Shown here piece after piece: positions 7,691 to 17,262 of a stretch of 64,000 nucleotides of DNA (position 1 is the stretch's first letter; every line of letters starts with the position of its first letter). The position numbers and the translations under genes were made by a program. Under the pieces are notes generated by a model that did no database searches, was not told where the DNA came from, and was given only the letters and a program-made list of their open reading frames with translations. This DNA comes from Microthrixaceae bacterium (GTDB lineage: Bacteria; Actinomycetota; Acidimicrobiia; Acidimicrobiales; Iamiaceae): NCBI GenBank assembly GCA_016702505.1, contig JADJDU010000008.1:124001-188000 (forward strand). The letters run 5' to 3'.

Positions 7691-8647
7691 TTGACCACAC
7701 AGGCCCGATCCACATCCAAGGCCGTCGGCGCTCCGCTCGGGCCGGGGTCACTTCTGTGGGAGACAGCGGGTGACCCGAGGAGCCTCATCCCCGGCACCGG
7801 TGCTGGGATCCTCCAGCTCATGCTGCCGAGCTTGGGCGCGGCGGTCACCGACCATTCCGACTTCTTCAGCGATCCCTATGACCGCATCTTCCGCTCCATC
7901 CCCTACATCTGGGGAAGCATCTTCGCCCCCGATGATGTCGAAGGTGATCGTCGCGGCCGGGAGATCCGAGATTTCCACCCTGACATCAAAGGGGTAGATG
8001 CCGAAGGGCGGAGGTACCACGCCCTAGATCCGGACACCTACTGGTGGGCCCATGCCACCTTCACCTGGGAGTTCTTCCGGGCACGCGAACTCTATTTTCC
8101 GTGGCCACTCAACCGAGCCCAACGCAACCAGATGTACGCCGAGTCCGTCACCTGGTATCGCCGCTACGGAGTGAGTGAACGCCCGGTGCCAGCCACCTAC
8201 GACGCATTCCTGGCCCGCTTCGACGAGATCTGCCGACACGAACTGGAGCTGACCCCGGCCGTCCAATGGGTGCTGGACCCCTCGGCCAACCCGGCTACCG
8301 GCGCTCAGCGCATCTCCCTTCCGGGACCGTTCACCCCCCTCAGCGGCTTTGCTACCGACCGCATGTCAGATCTGTTGCGGGTCACCGTCTACGGCAACCT
8401 GCCAGATGTGGTCCGGCGTCGCTTCGACATGCGGTGGACCCATCAGGATCGGATCGCCTTCGCCGCGGTGTGCGCTGGGTTCCGGGCGATGGACCCCGCC
8501 ATTCGGCGAGGCGCGTTGTCCAGCATCTTCCCCGAGCGGACCCCCCACCTCGATCCGCGCGATCACACCCGAGTGGTAGTGGCCGGTCCCAATCCCCGCC
8601 AGAGAGCCCGCCGGGCCCACAGCACCGCCATCGCGACGGTGGACTGA
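7691..8647 (+). CDS. Oxygenase MpaB-family protein (DUF2236)
   Basis: 318 residues from TTG at 7691. I chose this start because AGGAG lies 6-7 bp upstream and the family begins just before the conserved PLGPGSLLWETAGDP. Further features are LMLPSLGAAVTDHSDFFSDPYDRIFRS, HALDPDTYWWAHATFTWEFF and ERPVPATYDAFLARFDE, typical of DUF2236/MpaB/latex-clearing-protein-like haem oxygenases. In the first motif the usual His-Pro is Leu-Pro, while the second His (DHSDF) is kept. It is followed after one base by a P450, so the pair probably works in one oxidative pathway, for example on a lipid or terpenoid. That pathway is an inference. Confidence 0.75.
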   Translation: MTTQARSTSKAVGAPLGPGSLLWETAGDPRSLIPGTGAGILQLMLPSLGAAVTDHSDFFSDPYDRIFRSIPYIWGSIFAPDDVEGDRRGREIRDFHPDIKGVDAEGRRYHALDPDTYWWAHATFTWEFFRARELYFPWPLNRAQRNQMYAESVTWYRRYGVSERPVPATYDAFLARFDEICRHELELTPAVQWVLDPSANPATGAQRISLPGPFTPLSGFATDRMSDLLRVTVYGNLPDVVRRRFDMRWTHQDRIAFAAVCAGFRAMDPAIRRGALSSIFPERTPHLDPRDHTRVVVAGPNPRQRARRAHSTAIATVD

Positions 8648-8648
8648 G

Positions 8649-9872
8649 ATGGAGGCCACCATCCCGTCGTCGGATCAACCCGCACGCTTCGTGGCCCGAA
8701 GTGCCGAGACCTGGCGTGACCCGTTCGGCATGTACCGGGCACTCAGAGATGATGACCCCGTTCACCACGTGGCCGACGGAGACTTCTGGGTCCTTTCCCG
8801 CTTCGGGCACGTGTTCGATGCCGCCCGAGACCCAGGCACCTACTCATCGGCGCAGGGCCTCACCACCACCTACGGCGAACGGGAGAGGATCGGCCTCGAT
8901 GTGGCCGCTCCGATCGTGATGCTCGACCCGCCCGAACACACGGCCTTTCGTCGACTGGTGGCGCGGGCCTTCACTCCTCGCCACGTGTTGGCCATCGAGC
9001 CGATGGTCCGGAATTTCGCCGTCGAACGGATCGAACGGTTACGCGCCGGGGGCGGGGGCGACGTGGTGGCCGAGCTCTTCAAGCCTCTGCCGAGCATGGT
9101 GGTGGCCCACTACCTGGGTGTGCCCGCTGAGGATCGTTCCCGGTTCGATGGATGGACGGAGGCGATTGTGGAGGCCAACGCCGACGGCAACATCATCGCC
9201 GCCGGAGATGCGCTCGGCGAGCTGCTCGGATACTTCGCCGACCTGGTGGACCGACGTCGGGTCGACCCAGGTGAGGACCTGCTCTCGATGCTGGTGACGG
9301 CCCAGGCCGAAGCGATCGCAGACGGAGACGAGGGCGCGGTGGACGACGCCCAGATCCTGGGGTTCGCCTTCACCATGGTGGCCGGGGGCAACGACACGGC
9401 CACATCACTGCTCGGAGGCTCGGCCGATCTGTTGACCCGCCACCCTCACCAGCGCCAACTCGTGGTCGACCACCCGGAGCTGCTGCCCGGTGCGGTGGAG
9501 GAGATGCTCCGACTGGTATGCCCGGTTCAGGGCCTGGCCCGTACGACCACCCGAGACGTGACCATCGACGGAACCACGATCCCCGCCGGGCGCAAGGTGC
9601 TGCTGCTGTACGCCTCGGCCAACCGCGACGACCGCGAGTTCGGTGACGGCGCGGAGACCTTCGACGTCACCCGGCCCATCTCTCGGATGATGTCGTTCTC
9701 GTATGGTCCGCATCACTGCCTCGGCGCGGCCGCGGCCCGCCTTCAAGCCCGCGTTGTGCTCGAGGAACTGCTGAACCGCTGCCCCGATTTCTCGGTCGAT
9801 GGAGATGCTGGCCAGTTCGCCCCGGGAAACTACGTGCGTCGCTTCAACCACCTGCCGTTCGCACCTGGCTGA
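8649..9872 (+). CDS. Cytochrome P450
   Basis: 407 residues, a typical soluble bacterial P450. The I-helix AGGNDTAT is at 245-252, the K-helix ExxR is Glu285-Arg288, and the haem loop FSYGPHHCLGAAAARLQ has the axial Cys at 357. The I-helix has Asn-Asp-Thr in place of the more common (D/E)T. It hydroxylates a hydrophobic substrate using electrons from a ferredoxin, but no ferredoxin or reductase gene is adjacent. The start ATG lies one base after the stop of the MpaB-like gene, which implies translational coupling. The substrate class cannot be assigned; AGGNDTAT-type members include sterol and acyl hydroxylases. Confidence 0.9.
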   Translation: MEATIPSSDQPARFVARSAETWRDPFGMYRALRDDDPVHHVADGDFWVLSRFGHVFDAARDPGTYSSAQGLTTTYGERERIGLDVAAPIVMLDPPEHTAFRRLVARAFTPRHVLAIEPMVRNFAVERIERLRAGGGGDVVAELFKPLPSMVVAHYLGVPAEDRSRFDGWTEAIVEANADGNIIAAGDALGELLGYFADLVDRRRVDPGEDLLSMLVTAQAEAIADGDEGAVDDAQILGFAFTMVAGGNDTATSLLGGSADLLTRHPHQRQLVVDHPELLPGAVEEMLRLVCPVQGLARTTTRDVTIDGTTIPAGRKVLLLYASANRDDREFGDGAETFDVTRPISRMMSFSYGPHHCLGAAAARLQARVVLEELLNRCPDFSVDGDAGQFAPGNYVRRFNHLPFAPG

Positions 9873-9926
9873 AGGCGGTCGCGGGGATCGTCCACCGCCG
9901 TGCCCCGAGTGTGGCAATCTGCCCCC

Positions 9927-10799
9927 ATGAACTCACGGCGCACCGCATCTGTCCTTCTTGCTCTTTCGTTGCTCGCGGCATGCGGAGGCGGCGGGGGAGA
10001 CGAGGAAGCTGAGACCACCACGACCGCGGCGGGGGCGACCACCACCGCCGCGGGTTCCCCGGATACGGGCTTCGAGATCCCAGAGGTCGAGTTCGAGGAC
10101 GCTGATTTCCGGGTTCGATTCGTGAACGTGTTCAGCGATGGCGGGGCCGACAGCGAAGTGGACTTCTCCTGGGGCAACTACTCGGCCCGAAGCGACGCGG
10201 CCTCGCTCGGTTACGGCGAGGCGTCGGAGATGCTGGAGGGCAAGGTGCCTTCCCAGACACTCACCGATGACCCCGAAGAGGGCAAGGTCGACATGGGTGT
10301 GGTTGCCCAACGCTCGGGCGCAGCCGAAGATGACCAGCCGATCATGAGCGACGATGAGATCGTGGCCGAGGGGCAGGAGCTCATCTGGATCCTGGGAAGC
10401 GACGAGGACCCGATGAACGCGGGCGCCACCTCCGGAACCTCGCGGTGGATCTTCGTCGACGGCGGAGACGACGACGTTCCCGAGCCGGCTGCTGGTAAGG
10501 CCAACCTCTTCCTCATCGAGACCGGACTCGGCCATCTGGAGGACGATTTCGTCACCATGGGAGCGCCCGGAGCCTGCCTGAGCTTCCAGAACGACAGCGG
10601 CGGCGGCAATGCCGGCCCGGTGTTCGAGGTGGATCCAGGGTCAATGCAGATCGGCATCTACGACGCCAACGGTGGATGCAGCGAACCGACCGGCACGCTC
10701 GTCGATCTGGAGGTCAAGGCCGGGCACCGCTATCTGGTGGTGGCCTACGGGCACACCAAGCAGACCCGGACCGCCTTGATCATCGACCTGGACGAATGA
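9927..10799 (+). CDS. Hypothetical exported lipoprotein
   Basis: 290 residues from the ATG at 9927, with CAATCT 6 bp upstream as a probable leaderless -10 box. The signal peptide MNSRRTASVLLALSLLAACGG has its lipobox Cys at residue 19. An acidic Thr/Ala linker follows, then a soluble domain. The segments LSFQNDSGGGNAGPVFEVDPGSM and HRYLVVAYGHTKQTRTALIIDLDE suggest a beta-rich fold. Similar Asp/Glu-rich secreted lipoproteins are common in this lineage. No catalytic motif or family was recognised. It stands alone between the P450 and the glycosyltransferase. Confidence 0.7.
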   Translation: MNSRRTASVLLALSLLAACGGGGGDEEAETTTTAAGATTTAAGSPDTGFEIPEVEFEDADFRVRFVNVFSDGGADSEVDFSWGNYSARSDAASLGYGEASEMLEGKVPSQTLTDDPEEGKVDMGVVAQRSGAAEDDQPIMSDDEIVAEGQELIWILGSDEDPMNAGATSGTSRWIFVDGGDDDVPEPAAGKANLFLIETGLGHLEDDFVTMGAPGACLSFQNDSGGGNAGPVFEVDPGSMQIGIYDANGGCSEPTGTLVDLEVKAGHRYLVVAYGHTKQTRTALIIDLDE

Positions 10800-10888
10800 C
10801 CGCAGCGGCTCGGTTTCCGGCCGGGCCGATCCGCTCTATGTCGACTCGAACCGGGGTAGCTGCCTTCGTGGCTTGGCTGGCTCCTGGG

Positions 10889-10894
10889 TAGATT
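10889..10894 (+). promoter_or_regulatory. Likely -10 box of a leaderless promoter
   Basis: TAGATT is 7 bp upstream of the TTG start at 10902 with no ribosome site between them. Confidence 0.4.
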
Positions 10895-10901
10895 CACGGC
10901 C

Positions 10902-12875
10902 TTGTCCAGACCGCGCCCCAAAGGCCCCGTCCTGTGCCAGGTGGATGCCTGCCTCCGGTCTCCTCGGGCGGTGGCGGTGCTCGGCCTGTGCGCCGCCGTG
11001 GTCGCGCTGCTGTCGGAACATTTCGTGTACCCCGGGTTCTCCTGGAACCGGGACGAACCGGTCTATCTGTGGCAGTCGGGCCTGCTGCGTAGCGGGCAGT
11101 TGACCCTGGGCGATCTCGGGTTCCCGCGGGTGATGCAGCCATGGCTGTCGGGCCACCACCAGGGTGCCTTCTTCTCCCAGTACCCGCTGGGGTGGCCGGT
11201 GGTCCTCCTGGTTGGACAGGTTGTCGGATGGCCCCCGCTGTCCCTGGCCCTGGCTGCGGTCCTGGCTGTCACCGGCACCTATGCGCTGGCCTGGGAGATC
11301 ACGGAGGATCGTCGGGTCGCCGCCATCGGGGCGCTGCTCCTGGTTGCGTCGCCGATACTGGCCGTGCAGAGCGGCGTCTACCTCACCTATGTGTTCGCCT
11401 TGGGGTTGGGTACCTGGTTCGTGGCACAGTTCCACGCTGGCGTGCGGGTCGGATCACGTCGACGGGTAATGGTGGCCGGGATCCTCCTGGGCTGGATGGT
11501 CATGACCCGGACCTTCGACGCTGTCATGTGGGCGGCGGCGGTGGGTGGCTTCACCCTCATCACACGGTGGAGGGACTGGCGTCGACTTCTGCGCCTGGTG
11601 CCCTGGTTCATGGCTCCCCTGTTGGCCATCGTGGCGGTTCAACTGGCCCACAACTTCCATCTCACCGGCAGCCCGTTCGAGTTTCCGATCACCGTTGCCG
11701 ACCCCCTCGACACGTTCGGGTTTGGCGAGCGACGTCTGATGCCGGCCATGGATGTCGAGAACTACACGTTGGCCAAGGCTTTCAGAGGCACAGCCAAGAA
11801 CGCCTTCTTCCTTCCATGGTTCGTGGTCGGGGCCTACCTGGGTGTTGCCGTGGCCGCCTTGGCGGCGGTCGCCCGACGGAGGAACACCGATACGCGGTTG
11901 CTGCTGGCCATCGTGGTGGCCTTCCCGGTCGGGTACTTCCCGTTCTGGGGTACCAGCGTGTCGGCCCTGGCCAGTCGCTTGAGCGGACCGATCTACTTCG
12001 TGCCGCTGTACGTACCCTTGTGCATCCTCATGGCCCAAGGCTTGTTGATCCTGGCCCGGCGATCGGTGAGGGCGGCGGCGGTGGTGACGGTGGCCATGGT
12101 GGTGGTGACGGTTCCCGTCGGGGTGGGTCGGATCGGGCTCAACCGTCAGCTCAGCCGGATCCAGCTCGCCTGGCGGGAGTCCACCCAGACGATCCAAGGC
12201 CCCGCCGTGGTGGTGGTGTCACCAGCCCGATACCTGTTCGAGCTCAACCCTGCCGGTGGGAACACGGCTGACCTCGACGCCCAGATCCTCTGGGCCACAG
12301 ACTCCGATCCCGAGGTGATCGACCTGATCGATTCCCACCCCGATCGACGCGCCTTCGTGCAACGGGCCGATGTCCCCACCGCGGAACTGGTTCCGTTGGA
12401 GAGCACGAAGCCCTATGGCGTGGAGCTCGTCCCGGCCCAGATCGTGCGGGGCCAGGTGCTGGAGATCCCGGTACGGGTGTCCACTCCCGGTCCGCCCGCG
12501 GTGAGCATCGGTTTGGAGATAGACGGCTACGTGTTCTGGCGCGACGTTGCGGCGGAGGCCGCACCCAACTCGACGGTTCACACCACCTGGCGGGTGGCGG
12601 CCGACGAGGCCGACGCCGGGAACGGGGGACTCCCGGTCCCGGTCGGTGGGAACACAATCGCCGTTGTGGTCGGGTTCGGGAGTTCACCGGCCGAAGCCAG
12701 GGCCAACCCGTCGCTGCGTTACGAGGTGCTGGTCCAGGCCGGCCCTACCATGAGGGCGCTGATCCCCGGCGTCGCCTTCAAACCGGACAAAGGCATCACC
12801 GATGAGCTGGTGTGGCGTGACGCCGCCGCAGTAGCCGGATTCGACGTGACGGTCACTGCCCGGCCCGGCTCCTGA
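10902..12875 (+). CDS. GT-C type membrane glycosyltransferase, PMT/ArnT-like
   Basis: 657 residues with about eleven hydrophobic segments between residues 20 and 410, followed by a soluble C-terminal domain of about 240 residues. The first periplasmic loop contains SWNRDEPVYLW, the acidic pair expected of GT-C enzymes that use polyprenyl-phosphate sugars (GT39/GT83-like). SQYPLGWP follows in the next loop. It would transfer a sugar to an envelope acceptor outside the membrane. The start is TTG at 10902. Its last 23 bp overlap the convergent AftD-like gene, and the two share the envelope-polysaccharide theme. The donor and acceptor are unknown. Confidence 0.7.
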   Translation: MSRPRPKGPVLCQVDACLRSPRAVAVLGLCAAVVALLSEHFVYPGFSWNRDEPVYLWQSGLLRSGQLTLGDLGFPRVMQPWLSGHHQGAFFSQYPLGWPVVLLVGQVVGWPPLSLALAAVLAVTGTYALAWEITEDRRVAAIGALLLVASPILAVQSGVYLTYVFALGLGTWFVAQFHAGVRVGSRRRVMVAGILLGWMVMTRTFDAVMWAAAVGGFTLITRWRDWRRLLRLVPWFMAPLLAIVAVQLAHNFHLTGSPFEFPITVADPLDTFGFGERRLMPAMDVENYTLAKAFRGTAKNAFFLPWFVVGAYLGVAVAALAAVARRRNTDTRLLLAIVVAFPVGYFPFWGTSVSALASRLSGPIYFVPLYVPLCILMAQGLLILARRSVRAAAVVTVAMVVVTVPVGVGRIGLNRQLSRIQLAWRESTQTIQGPAVVVVSPARYLFELNPAGGNTADLDAQILWATDSDPEVIDLIDSHPDRRAFVQRADVPTAELVPLESTKPYGVELVPAQIVRGQVLEIPVRVSTPGPPAVSIGLEIDGYVFWRDVAAEAAPNSTVHTTWRVAADEADAGNGGLPVPVGGNTIAVVVGFGSSPAEARANPSLRYEVLVQAGPTMRALIPGVAFKPDKGITDELVWRDAAAVAGFDVTVTARPGS

Positions 12876-15800
12876 GCGCATCGGCGATCACGACAGCGAT
12901 CACCACCCCTAGCGCGAGCCACCCCAGTTCTGGCCGGTCCAGCGGACGGGCGAGGGCCAGGGCGATCCCTGCGGCCGGGGCCGACAGCCAGACCAGGGTG
13001 CGCCACCGACAGGTCGCGGCCGCCACTGCCGCGCATGCCAATCCGATCCAGGGGCGGCTGATGACCGCGACCACCAGGGCCGTCACCAGGGTCGACGTGA
13101 CGATGCCAGCCAACCCAGCCGGGCCTGGGTCCTCGACCTGAGCAGTTCCAGGGCGTGCGCGTCGAAATGCTGTGGGAGCGAACGTCGGTGCCACGGTCTG
13201 CGGTACCGGGCCGCTCGGCCGGGTCGATGCCACCACCGCCAGTGCCAGAACCAACGTGGTCAGGCTCACAGCCATAGCCACCCACACCGTCTGTTGAGGT
13301 TGCCACCGGAGTGAGATCGTGATCGGGCCGGACCCGGTGGGCGTGATCATCCATCCGTCGGCGTAGCCGTTCACGAGCGACCGAGGCCCGGCGGTGCCAC
13401 CGTCGACCTCGAGTTGCCAGCCGGGGCTGGCGCTCTGAGCGAGTACGAACCAGAAGGGATCCCCATCGGCTTGGACGGTTGCTTTCACCGTCGTGCGTTC
13501 AACGTTCGAAGTGGTGACGCGGGCTGGAGCCTCTCCGACGTCGAGGCCCCGAACTCCCACTGGACCGGGTTCACCGCCGGCCGCGGAACTGAGGGTGAGC
13601 GCATCCGCATCGATTCCGGTGTTCGACCCGCGCGAGACGGTTAGACGATGGGTTCCGGCGGCGAGGTCGACGGGCTCACAGGCTGTGACGGTGAGGGTGC
13701 CATCAGCGGCGGGTTCGCCCAGCCGCACCGAAACCGGTTCTCCGTCGATCTGGACCAGGTCTCCACGACAGGCCGGGTCCACGATCCCGGTGGTGGCGAC
13801 GCCGGCCTGGACGCCCCCGACCTCGGCGATGGCCACGGGCAAGGCGATCCCGGTGGCTGAGGCGTCGGTGAGTCGGGGAACCACCTCGGTCACCGCTATC
13901 TGAACGGACCGACCGCTTCTCGGCCCTCCCTCCAGTGGAACCGTCACCGAGCTCAGGTCACCCGGCTCACTCCCCTCGGTCAACCCCGTGATCCGGTGGG
14001 TGGTCACCAACTGGCCGTCGATGGTGACCGTCACCTCAGCGGGGAGCGAGTGACGCCCGTCGGCCACGAAGTCCAGACGCAACGACTCGGCCACGCCGAA
14101 TGGGCGGTCGGCGCTCATCTCGATCCATCCACCGAGGGGCTCGGGCCCGTCGCCAGCACGGTCATCGAACGAGGCGGTCCACGCCGTGGACGGGTCACCA
14201 TCCACGGCCCGCGATGCCCGGGACCCGGGTGAGCCCTGGAGTCGGCTGGACGAGGACATCTCGATGGTTCCCGCCGTACCCAGCAACTCATCTATCTGTC
14301 GGTCCGCCGCGTCGTCGGAGGGGCGGGCCGTGCCGACCAGGGAGAATGACCGGGCCGTCGGCAGGTGAAAGGTGCGGTCCAGGGTCACCTCGTCGTCTGA
14401 CCGTCGCCAGAGGTCAGCACCGGTCCGGAGCCGGGTGAGGACCAGGTCGAGGCTGTGGTCGAGGCTGGCCGATCCCAGGCGTTCGAGTAGGTCTCGAGGC
14501 ATCAGCACGCTCTCTTGCACCCGCAGGTCACCGAGGCCGATCTCGGCGAAACCGACGGCGTTGGCCGCCGCGGGGTCCCCGTCCGAATCAGAAACGGCCA
14601 CGATCTCCACCGTGAGAGACGCGACCAGATGCTCGGGGATCTCGATCACCTGGCCGTCTGGTCGCAACGACTGCGGACCAAGATCGACGTCGATGGTCGA
14701 CCCGTCGTCGAATCGGAGCCTGGCGCGGGTGACGGTCCGGTCTCGCGGGCCGTCTTGGGGTTGGATCAGGACCACCCGATCGACCACCTGCGGACGTTCC
14801 AGGGTGACGGTGAGGCGTTCGCCAGTGGGATCGGACCCACCGACTCGCCACGACGAGTCGAGTCGCCCATCCACCGCGGCCACCGGACGATCTTCAGGTC
14901 GTTCGGCCCCGCCCCCGGCGGAGGTGGCCTTGACAGTGGCCCCGATCTGGTGAGCGACGGTCCGAGTCCGGTCATCTGGGGCCGGGAAGGCATGCAGGCG
15001 GGCGTCGTAGCCCGACGGCTCGACCATGGTCTCTCCCGCTTCCTCGGTGGCCCCTCGGGTGTCTCGCAACGAGTAGAACCAGGTCTGGATGCGACGCCGG
15101 TGGGAGTCGGTGACGATCAGCGCCGCGCCTCGCTTCTCGTGGGCGGACAGCTCAGCCTGGCTGAGCGACCCCGAAAGCAGTACCAGGCCCCGGCCGTCGA
15201 GAAGCCCCGCGGCCGCGGCGTCGACCATCCCGTCGGCGTCACCGGCCAACAGGACAGGGCGATCCACGGGGGCTACCCCCACGATGGTCGTCGGCTGCGC
15301 CACCTCGATGACGGCCACGGGGGGAAGCTGACTATCGCGGGTCACGCCTTGGTGGGCCTGAAGATCGCTCGGGGTGATGGAGTCCAGTTCAGGGTTGCCG
15401 CGGTTGACGAACGCTTCGCCGAATCCGGTGGGCGCGGCCAGGACGGTGGCGGCCGAACCCACCAGGAGGTTCCACATCGAATCCGGGCCGGGCAGGTCGA
15501 AGCGATCGAAACGCAGGTCGTTGCGAAGTACCACGGTGCCCGACGCCAAGAACCTGGCGATCGGGGCCACCGCGTCAGGGTCGAGGACTCCGTTCTGGAT
15601 CCGCCGGTCAAGGGCATCCAACAAGAGGGTGGAACCGGTCGAACCTTGGGGAAGGATCTCCCGGGCCAGATAGGGCCGGTCCAGGAGTAGGGGGGTGACC
15701 GGTTCGACCGCGTTACCCCACCGGTAGTCGGCGAAGTTGGCCCCCGGCACCTCCAGGACCCGTGTCGTGGAGCCGGCCTCGTCGAGGTATCGGGACGCTT

Positions 15801-17121
15801 GCACCCAGTGGTCGGGCAGCGTCTCGGGACGGTTCATGCCGTCGGTCAACATCCCCACCCGGGCCACGGGCGCCAAGCCACCGAGTGCGGCCAGGACCAC
15901 CACCGAAGCCGCGGCCCAGCGGGCCCGGTCCGGCATGGCCCGGACCCCCGCGGCCAGTATCAGGGCCAGGCCGAGGATCAGAACGGGAACCACCCGAGGG
16001 TGGTTCCTGAAGGCCAGACCGGCCGAGGTCGATTCGACCATGACCCGGAAAAGTCGGCCCACCGGGCTGGGCTGGTCATAGGGCCAGGCCCCGACCGCGA
16101 TGACCATGGAAGCCACCAGACCCACCGTCAGCCACCGGTGGCTCCACCTCACCACGGTGGCCACCGACAGGGCCAGGACCGGGATGACGAAGCTCAATGC
16201 GATGGCCAGGCGATGGTGCTCGTAGTAGTCGGTCTGGTCGAGCGACCATCCGGCCCGATCACGGCCGTAGAAGAACCAGTTTCCCAGCCCGCGCAGGACA
16301 TCGTCGGGTGAGGACCGCTCGGCCACGGTCCGCAGGTTCTCGGTGACCTGCAACACCGGGATTCCGTAGCCACCCTGTACGCGCAGGCCGGCCAGCCACC
16401 ATAGGCAGATCGGCAGGGTGAAGACACCGATGCGCGCCGCGGCACCTGCCGTGGCCCGAGGTCCGAGGCGGCTGGGCCGGGCCGCGTCGATCAGCACCAC
16501 CAACGGACCGATGGCGACGAGCACCAGCGAGGCCGCGTTCACGCCTGCGGCCGAGAAGGTGACGAGGGCGAAGAGGGCGGGATGGCGCCACCCGCCCCGG
16601 TGCACGGCCCGGCGGGTCAGCTCCACCAGCCACGGCAACCCGACCCAGGGCAACAGAAGCACCGACGTTCGAGCGGTGAAGGCCAACTGGTAGGGGGTCA
16701 GGGCGTAGACCAGAGCGCCGGCCAGGGCAGCCATACGGCCTAGCCCCAGGGAGCGCATCAACCATCGTGCGCCTAGCGCCGCGGTCAACGTCAACGATCC
16801 GAGCCACAGGCGTTGCGCGACCCAGTCCGGCGCTCCGATGGTGTCGAAGAGCCAGAACCATGGCCCCATGGGCCACAGGTAGCCGACGTGTTGGTGGGGC
16901 ACGGTTCCTGCCGCCACGGTGGGGTCCCACAGGAAGGGGGCGTCACGCAGGAACCCGCCGGGATCGACGTAGAGCGCCTGTTTGCTGTCCGAGCTCAGCT
17001 CACCGGGCGAGGATGCCAGGAACGGCAGGTAGGCGACCAAGGCCAGCACCACCACATCCAGGCGGGCGACCACGGCTCGGGCCGTCCTGCTCGTTGGTGT
17101 CTCTCGCTCCCGGCGGCTCAC
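12853..17121 (-). CDS. AftD-like alpha-(1->3)-arabinofuranosyltransferase family protein (copy 1)
   Basis: 1422 residues from GTG at 17121, which has GGAGG 5 bp upstream. A further 245 open codons upstream were rejected. The N-terminal membrane part (about 15-430) carries the DUF3367/AftD signatures HVGYLWPMGPWFWL and PDWVAQRLW, followed by NWFFYGRD. The large extracytoplasmic part contains two discoidin-like (F5/8 type C) segments, for example SSWRVGGSDPTGERLTVTL and STAWTASFDD. The end has LVNGYADGWMITP and a final cluster of membrane helices. AftD adds arabinofuranose to arabinan in mycobacteria; the glycan here is unknown. A paralogue faces it head to head across about 140 bp. Confidence 0.8.
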   Translation of the reverse strand: MSRRERETPTSRTARAVVARLDVVVLALVAYLPFLASSPGELSSDSKQALYVDPGGFLRDAPFLWDPTVAAGTVPHQHVGYLWPMGPWFWLFDTIGAPDWVAQRLWLGSLTLTAALGARWLMRSLGLGRMAALAGALVYALTPYQLAFTARTSVLLLPWVGLPWLVELTRRAVHRGGWRHPALFALVTFSAAGVNAASLVLVAIGPLVVLIDAARPSRLGPRATAGAAARIGVFTLPICLWWLAGLRVQGGYGIPVLQVTENLRTVAERSSPDDVLRGLGNWFFYGRDRAGWSLDQTDYYEHHRLAIALSFVIPVLALSVATVVRWSHRWLTVGLVASMVIAVGAWPYDQPSPVGRLFRVMVESTSAGLAFRNHPRVVPVLILGLALILAAGVRAMPDRARWAAASVVVLAALGGLAPVARVGMLTDGMNRPETLPDHWVQASRYLDEAGSTTRVLEVPGANFADYRWGNAVEPVTPLLLDRPYLAREILPQGSTGSTLLLDALDRRIQNGVLDPDAVAPIARFLASGTVVLRNDLRFDRFDLPGPDSMWNLLVGSAATVLAAPTGFGEAFVNRGNPELDSITPSDLQAHQGVTRDSQLPPVAVIEVAQPTTIVGVAPVDRPVLLAGDADGMVDAAAAGLLDGRGLVLLSGSLSQAELSAHEKRGAALIVTDSHRRRIQTWFYSLRDTRGATEEAGETMVEPSGYDARLHAFPAPDDRTRTVAHQIGATVKATSAGGGAERPEDRPVAAVDGRLDSSWRVGGSDPTGERLTVTLERPQVVDRVVLIQPQDGPRDRTVTRARLRFDDGSTIDVDLGPQSLRPDGQVIEIPEHLVASLTVEIVAVSDSDGDPAAANAVGFAEIGLGDLRVQESVLMPRDLLERLGSASLDHSLDLVLTRLRTGADLWRRSDDEVTLDRTFHLPTARSFSLVGTARPSDDAADRQIDELLGTAGTIEMSSSSRLQGSPGSRASRAVDGDPSTAWTASFDDRAGDGPEPLGGWIEMSADRPFGVAESLRLDFVADGRHSLPAEVTVTIDGQLVTTHRITGLTEGSEPGDLSSVTVPLEGGPRSGRSVQIAVTEVVPRLTDASATGIALPVAIAEVGGVQAGVATTGIVDPACRGDLVQIDGEPVSVRLGEPAADGTLTVTACEPVDLAAGTHRLTVSRGSNTGIDADALTLSSAAGGEPGPVGVRGLDVGEAPARVTTSNVERTTVKATVQADGDPFWFVLAQSASPGWQLEVDGGTAGPRSLVNGYADGWMITPTGSGPITISLRWQPQQTVWVAMAVSLTTLVLALAVVASTRPSGPVPQTVAPTFAPTAFRRARPGTAQVEDPGPAGLAGIVTSTLVTALVVAVISRPWIGLACAAVAAATCRWRTLVWLSAPAAGIALALARPLDRPELGWLALGVVIAVVIADALRSRAGQ

Positions 17122-17262
17122 CGAGGCCTCCTGGCCTGGTCGGTCCTGTGTCGGGGCCAGATTGTACGGCGGCGAGGGTGCAACCCTGGGGTATCGGCGG
17201 GCCGCTACCGTTTGGGCGGTCTGGTCGACGTGACCCGACCTAGCTCGAAGCCCTGACCACCT

